From: QKTW01 sp052161885
Lineage (GTDB): Bacteria; Bacteroidota; Bacteroidia; Chitinophagales; Chitinophagaceae
Assembly: GCA_052161885.1 (NCBI GenBank)
Contig: CP197396.1
Span: 3,224,001-3,288,000, forward strand
Direction: 5' to 3'
Length of the DNA: 64,000 bases
The position numbers and the translations under genes were made by a program. The notes under the pieces are model-generated. The model was not told where the DNA came from and searched no databases. It saw only the letters and a program-made list of their open reading frames with translations. Below are positions 60,231-64,000 of this stretch, piece by piece (position 1 is the first letter of the stretch; the number at the start of each line of letters is the position of its first letter).

Positions 60231-63212
60231 TTATATATCTCCGGACTTATTCCTTTCCTTTTCGGCAATCAGAAGCGGATGTGCTTCTTTAAATATCGCC
60301 AGTGTTTCGTCCAGTATTACAGTAATTGCTTCTTTATCAGGCTCATTTTTTGCCATCGATTCTATACGCACGAGATTATCATACATGCCGCGGATCTTCA
60401 CAATGCTTACACTTGATTTAAGGAAATGCGCCTGGCGGTATACCGATTCCCAGTCGTCCGTATTGCGGATCAGGTTTTCCAGTTTTTCCAGGCCCTCCGG
60501 CATTGTACCAAGGAATATCTGCAACACTTCGTACATATAGCCGTTGTCGTTGCCGGACAGCTCATGCAGGTAACTCAGATCTATGAGCGGCTGGTCTGCA
60601 GTTTTCGGATCTAACTCTACCATTTCAGTTTTCTTTTTTTCATTTGATATTTTCAATAGCTGCTGATACAGATCATCAGGATCAAAAGGTTTTGAAATAA
60701 AACCGGTCATACCCGCGTCAAAACAGCGTTCTGCCTCTCCTTTCAACGCATCTGCGGTCATCGCAATGATCGGTACATCTATCTTCAGCACTTGTCTTAT
60801 ATGTCTTGTAGCCTTGTAACCGTCTACCTCAGGCATCTGCAGATCCATAAGCACTACATCATAATATTGCTGTTCAATATGATCAATTGCCAGCTGCCCG
60901 TTTGCCACGATGTCTACGATAGCCCCCTGCTTGATCAAGGTGTTTTTTACCACTTTCTGGTTGATCAGGTTGTCTTCCGCCACCAGTATATGCATTCCTT
61001 CCAGCAGGTTTTGACCGTTACCTCGCAAAATTGAGGGTTTATTTTCACTTACAGGCACTTGTTTTCCAATACGGTAAGGAATTTTTACACTAAAAACGGA
61101 ACCCTCTCCTATCTTGCTGCTTACGTCCACTTTACCTTTCTGCATTTCTGTAAGCTGCTTTACAATTGCCAATCCAAGACCCGTGCCACCATATTTTCTC
61201 GACGTATTCACGTTGTTCTGCGTAAAACTTTCAAAAACGTAGCCTAATTTATCCTCTGCAATTCCTATCCCTGTATCTGAAACACTGATGCCCAGCTGTA
61301 TATCCCCATGCGCTCCTGTATCCGTCATTACTTTTATTCCCACTTTACCTTCGGAAGTAAACTTAACAGCATTGCCGGTAAGATTTATGAGAATCTGCTG
61401 CAGCCGCACCGGGTCGCCAATAAGCACATCCGGCACTGAATCGTCTATCACAAGTTCCATGCCTATCTGCTTTTCTTCCGCTTTGAACTGCAACGGATAA
61501 ATAGCTTTCCGGATCACATGGCGCACTTTAAAAGGTATATTTTCAAAAAGGAACTTGCCTGACTTTATCTTGGAGAAATCCAGCAGATCGTTAATAATCG
61601 ACAGCAGGTTTCTTGATGATTCGAGTATTGTTTCTGTGTATTCTTTCTGTTCTTCGTCCTGGCCGGTGCTCAGTAACAGATTGCTCATACCGATAATGCC
61701 ATTCATTGGTGTGCGGATCTCGTGGCTCATATTTGCCAGGAAGGTTTCCTGCGCGCTGCGGGCCTGTTCTGCCGCTTTCTGTGCTTCGCGGAGCTTATTT
61801 TCCGACTCACGGTGCTCTGTAATATCTGATGAGACGCCGCAGATAAATTTTACATTCCCTTCGGTATCGAGCAACGGAAACTTCACCACCTGGAAATAGT
61901 ATGTATCCCCGTCTTTTTCCATCTTCTCTTCAAAGCTTACAACAGCTTTGTTTTCTGCCACCTGCCGGTCAGATTCTGCATACTTGTCACTACTGCTCTG
62001 TTCGTTTATAAATGTTTTGAGCCGTGCATTTATATCTTCCGTACGCTCAACACCAGCCAGCAATTTCAACCTTTTATTAGCCAGCAGGTAATGCCCTTCC
62101 AGGTCTTTTACAAAAATGAAGTTGGGCACGTTGTCTATAAGCTCCTGCAACATCTGCTGCTGCTGTTTCTGCTCATATTCCATCACTTCCAGCTCCGACC
62201 GCATTTTCTTCTCCTCATCTATATCCCATATCACTATCAGCAACTCGTCTATCTCGTCATTTTCTTTACGTATGGGAGAGAAACGGCAATTGATCCATTT
62301 GTTTGTACGTGATTTTGTAAAAACTTCAAGCTCTATGGTGCTGTTAAAATTTTCGGTTTTCTGGATATTGTTTATATAATCAACAATATCGTTCCTGTAT
62401 GGCCGGGGCAGTCCATCCTCAAGCATTTTCCCTTTGAGCTCCGAAGATGTATAACCGGTAAGATTTTCCACGTTTTTGCTTACAAAATGTATTACTCTGT
62501 CTGTACCTATTACAATAGATGTCATGCCTGAATCATCTATCAGCGTACGGTATTTCTTTTCATTGATGCGTGCCCGTTCTTCTGCGAAATGTCTTTTACG
62601 GATGGTTTTATCTACAAGAAAAATGCCGATACCCAGGAAAACCCCCATCAGCAGGTAGCCTGAAATAGAGAAGATGAAACGGGTACGGCCGTAAAAAACC
62701 ATCTCGCTGGTGCGCTTCAGCAGCAACTGGTTTTCTGCTTCCATCATTTCTTCAGCATACGTTTCAATCTCATCATTTACCGCATCGAGTTCTACAGATG
62801 TTTTAATAATGTGTCCATTCGATGCATCGCCGGTATCCTTTGCACGCCGGTCATTTCCAAGCAATCTCCGGTCCACAATTCTGCCCAGTGCAACCAACCG
62901 TTGCTGCTGCTCTGCATTATCTGATATAAGATTGTTTAATGATGTAATATCTGAACGGACCTGGACCTTCTTTTCATCCAGTTTTTTCTGGTAGCTCTCA
63001 TTACCTGTTATCAGGTAACTTTTCAGGCCGGATTCATAATCTTTTATATGATTGTTCAGCTGTTCAATGCTTCCCAATACATAATTAGTATGCTCTACGA
63101 GGGCATGAGACCTCATAGACCTGGTATACAGTGAAACTGCCTGGTATATATATGCCAGGAAAAATACTGTAAACGCAATTGTTACCGTGGTTATTATTTT
63201 TCTTAGTTGCAT
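60231..63212 (-). CDS. Hybrid sensor histidine kinase (CHASE3-PAS-PAS-HisKA-HATPase-REC-Hpt)
   Basis: A 993-residue membrane kinase. Helix 1 (about 6-28), a CHASE3-like periplasmic helical domain (to about 175), helix 2 (about 178-200), two PAS domains (about 220-335 and 350-475, the second with a PAC motif), HisKA with His497 in SHEIRTPMNG, a HATPase with N and G boxes (LTGNAVKF, DTGIGI, GGTGLGLAIVKQL), a receiver with Asp790 in VLMDLQMPE, and a C-terminal Hpt with His929 in QAHFLKSS. It can pass phosphate in a four-step relay. The signal and the output regulator are unknown; no response regulator gene is adjacent. Length is usual for this class. Confidence 0.93.
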   Translation of the reverse strand: MQLRKIITTVTIAFTVFFLAYIYQAVSLYTRSMRSHALVEHTNYVLGSIEQLNNHIKDYESGLKSYLITGNESYQKKLDEKKVQVRSDITSLNNLISDNAEQQQRLVALGRIVDRRLLGNDRRAKDTGDASNGHIIKTSVELDAVNDEIETYAEEMMEAENQLLLKRTSEMVFYGRTRFIFSISGYLLMGVFLGIGIFLVDKTIRKRHFAEERARINEKKYRTLIDDSGMTSIVIGTDRVIHFVSKNVENLTGYTSSELKGKMLEDGLPRPYRNDIVDYINNIQKTENFNSTIELEVFTKSRTNKWINCRFSPIRKENDEIDELLIVIWDIDEEKKMRSELEVMEYEQKQQQQMLQELIDNVPNFIFVKDLEGHYLLANKRLKLLAGVERTEDINARLKTFINEQSSSDKYAESDRQVAENKAVVSFEEKMEKDGDTYYFQVVKFPLLDTEGNVKFICGVSSDITEHRESENKLREAQKAAEQARSAQETFLANMSHEIRTPMNGIIGMSNLLLSTGQDEEQKEYTETILESSRNLLSIINDLLDFSKIKSGKFLFENIPFKVRHVIRKAIYPLQFKAEEKQIGMELVIDDSVPDVLIGDPVRLQQILINLTGNAVKFTSEGKVGIKVMTDTGAHGDIQLGISVSDTGIGIAEDKLGYVFESFTQNNVNTSRKYGGTGLGLAIVKQLTEMQKGKVDVSSKIGEGSVFSVKIPYRIGKQVPVSENKPSILRGNGQNLLEGMHILVAEDNLINQKVVKNTLIKQGAIVDIVANGQLAIDHIEQQYYDVVLMDLQMPEVDGYKATRHIRQVLKIDVPIIAMTADALKGEAERCFDAGMTGFISKPFDPDDLYQQLLKISNEKKKTEMVELDPKTADQPLIDLSYLHELSGNDNGYMYEVLQIFLGTMPEGLEKLENLIRNTDDWESVYRQAHFLKSSVSIVKIRGMYDNLVRIESMAKNEPDKEAITVILDETLAIFKEAHPLLIAEKERNKSGDI

Positions 63213-63368
63213 TGCACAACCGCTCTCTCTTTCTGTTAGTATATGGGGTTGATATGGGTGAGACGAAGATAATATAATTTATCCCGTAAACACATCTATC
63301 GTCAGTTACCTAAAAATTAGTTCTGATAGCATCTCCGGACACACAAAGCAGAAAGCACAATTTCTCAG

Positions 63369-63401
63369 AAAAAAAGGAAGGCGGCAGGAATACCGCCTTC
63401 C
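63369..63401 (-). terminator. Intrinsic terminator after the edge T9SS cargo gene
   Basis: GGAAGGCGG (63376-63384) and CCGCCTTCC (63393-63401) form a perfect 9-base-pair stem over an 8-base loop, followed on the minus strand by TTTTTTTCTGA. It ends the transcript of the gene that runs off the window edge and lies 168 bases before the sensor kinase gene. Confidence 0.85.
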
Positions 63402-63458
63402 CGATGGTTTGGTCTGTTAAGACAGCGGATCAGCATTGTTTCCGGTCATTCTGTACTG

Positions 63459-64000
63459 CTACTGTACCAGCAATGGCAGATACTGGTTGGCGGTTGCATT
63501 TTGCACGTGCAACATGTAGCTTCCCGGAATAAGATTTTGACTGTTTATAACTATGTCGTTGGCACCACGTACCGATGATCTTTGCTCGCTGCTTATAAGG
63601 CGGCCGCTCATATCAGTAACCGATACGGTTACAGCCTCATTTTTGTCTGATAAAAATTTAAGATGGAACTGTCCGTGGTTAGGATTCGGATAGATGCTCA
63701 TCTGTCCGTTTTCCTGTTTACAGTAAATAAGAATAGCATTGCTGTAGGAAACTTTACCGTTTTTCTCTTTCATAGCAAGGCGGTAGAAATTATTCCCGGT
63801 CAGCGGCTTCATGTCAGAATAAGTGTAATCTGCTTTGCCAGTGATTGCTACATTAGCAATTTCTTCAAAAATGTCGCCATCGGCCGAACGTTCGAGGTAC
63901 ATTGCCTGCAGCGTTTCCGTTTCGCCCATAGACCAGAACAGATCGTTATAACTTCCGTTCTTTCTGCCTGAGAAATTGATAATAGTTACCGGCAACGGAT
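63459..64000 (-). CDS. T9SS cargo protein, C-terminal part (cut by the window edge)
   Basis: Only the last 180 or so residues are in the window; the gene continues past 64000, and the codon read as a start at 63995 is really a Leu within PLPVTIINFSG. The visible part begins with the familiar linker LPVTIINFSGRKNGSYNDLFWSMGETETLQAMYLERSADG, an Ig-like domain that precedes T9SS tails, and ends in a type A sorting domain (MSIYPNPNHGQFHLKF ... GSYMLHVQNATANQYLPLLVQ). The protein is thus exported by type IX secretion; its functional domain lies outside the window. Presence of PNP and the terminal strand is clear; nothing more can be said. Confidence 0.85.
   Translation of the reverse strand, partial: PLPVTIINFSGRKNGSYNDLFWSMGETETLQAMYLERSADGDIFEEIANVAITGKADYTYSDMKPLTGNNFYRLAMKEKNGKVSYSNAILIYCKQENGQMSIYPNPNHGQFHLKFLSDKNEAVTVSVTDMSGRLISSEQRSSVRGANDIVINSQNLIPGSYMLHVQNATANQYLPLLVQ

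Noticed and set aside
1..64000. tRNA, rRNA, tmRNA or RNase P genes
   Set aside because: Reading the gaps for GGTTCRA-type T-loops, rRNA conserved blocks and the usual tmRNA or RNase P signatures gave nothing; a covariance scan was not possible.

Overview
The window looks like chromosomal DNA from a member of the Bacteroidota, most likely the Chitinophagales (Chitinophagaceae-like). The evidence is several secreted proteins with type IX secretion (T9SS) C-terminal sorting domains, start codons without Shine-Dalgarno sequences, promoter -7 elements of the TAnnTTTG type, a ketosynthase set like those of flexirubin/aryl polyene pigments, and Bacteroidota-type families (CCC-motif membrane protein, Bat proteins, HmuY-like protein, OmpP1/FadL with an SGNH hydrolase). 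The taxonomic call is inference; no rRNA or tRNA gene was seen. About 48 protein genes are supported, most on the minus strand, and no phage, insertion sequence or CRISPR array was found.

Layout. 0.3-2.8 kb: an ArsR-type regulator, then a GH15 glucoamylase/trehalase-like enzyme. 2.9-8.2 kb: a five-gene minus-strand cluster (methyltransferase, flavin-dependent halogenase-like enzyme, small ketosynthase-like protein, active ketosynthase, catalytically dead ketosynthase) with an unusual interleaved inverted repeat in front of it. 8.3-9.9 kb: a cytochrome c lipoprotein and signal peptidase I. 10.3-16.1 kb, mostly plus strand: kynurenine 3-monooxygenase overlapping RecJ, a c-type haem lipoprotein, a sugar nucleotidyltransferase and a nitronate monooxygenase-like enzyme. 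16.2-23.5 kb, minus strand: YkuK-like protein, flavin reductase-like protein, AI-2E-family transporter, two small membrane proteins, an M14 peptidase and an S41 peptidase. 23.6-26.1 kb, plus strand: three exported proteins. 26.2-39 kb: SGNH hydrolase with a FadL-like porin, a membrane sulfatase-like enzyme, an NTF2-like protein, hypoxanthine phosphoribosyltransferase, a LysM glucosaminidase, O-methyltransferase, LOG protein, sodium:solute symporter, an outer-membrane barrel and a GlcD-type oxidase. 39.1-44.1 kb: a giant T9SS surface protein. 44.5-48.3 kb: a TonB-dependent receptor preceded by a T9SS-sorted HmuY-like protein, a probable haem-uptake pair resembling hmuYR. 48.3-54.1 kb: asd, an ABC exporter flanked by imperfect inverted repeats, a pseudouridine synthase and a BatB/BatC-like pair. 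54.1-64 kb: a gene-free 629-base gap with an orphan terminator, a UvrD/PcrA helicase, a T9SS metallopeptidase, a large hybrid sensor kinase and the C-terminal part of another T9SS cargo protein cut by the window edge.

The parts most worth a second look are the ketosynthase/halogenase cluster and its leader structure, the HmuY-like/receptor pair with two terminators set at gene starts, the possible non-coding RNA before uvrD, and the dispersed GCAAAG-rich inverted-repeat elements. I did not find a clearly new multi-gene system; the strongest candidates are variants of known ones.
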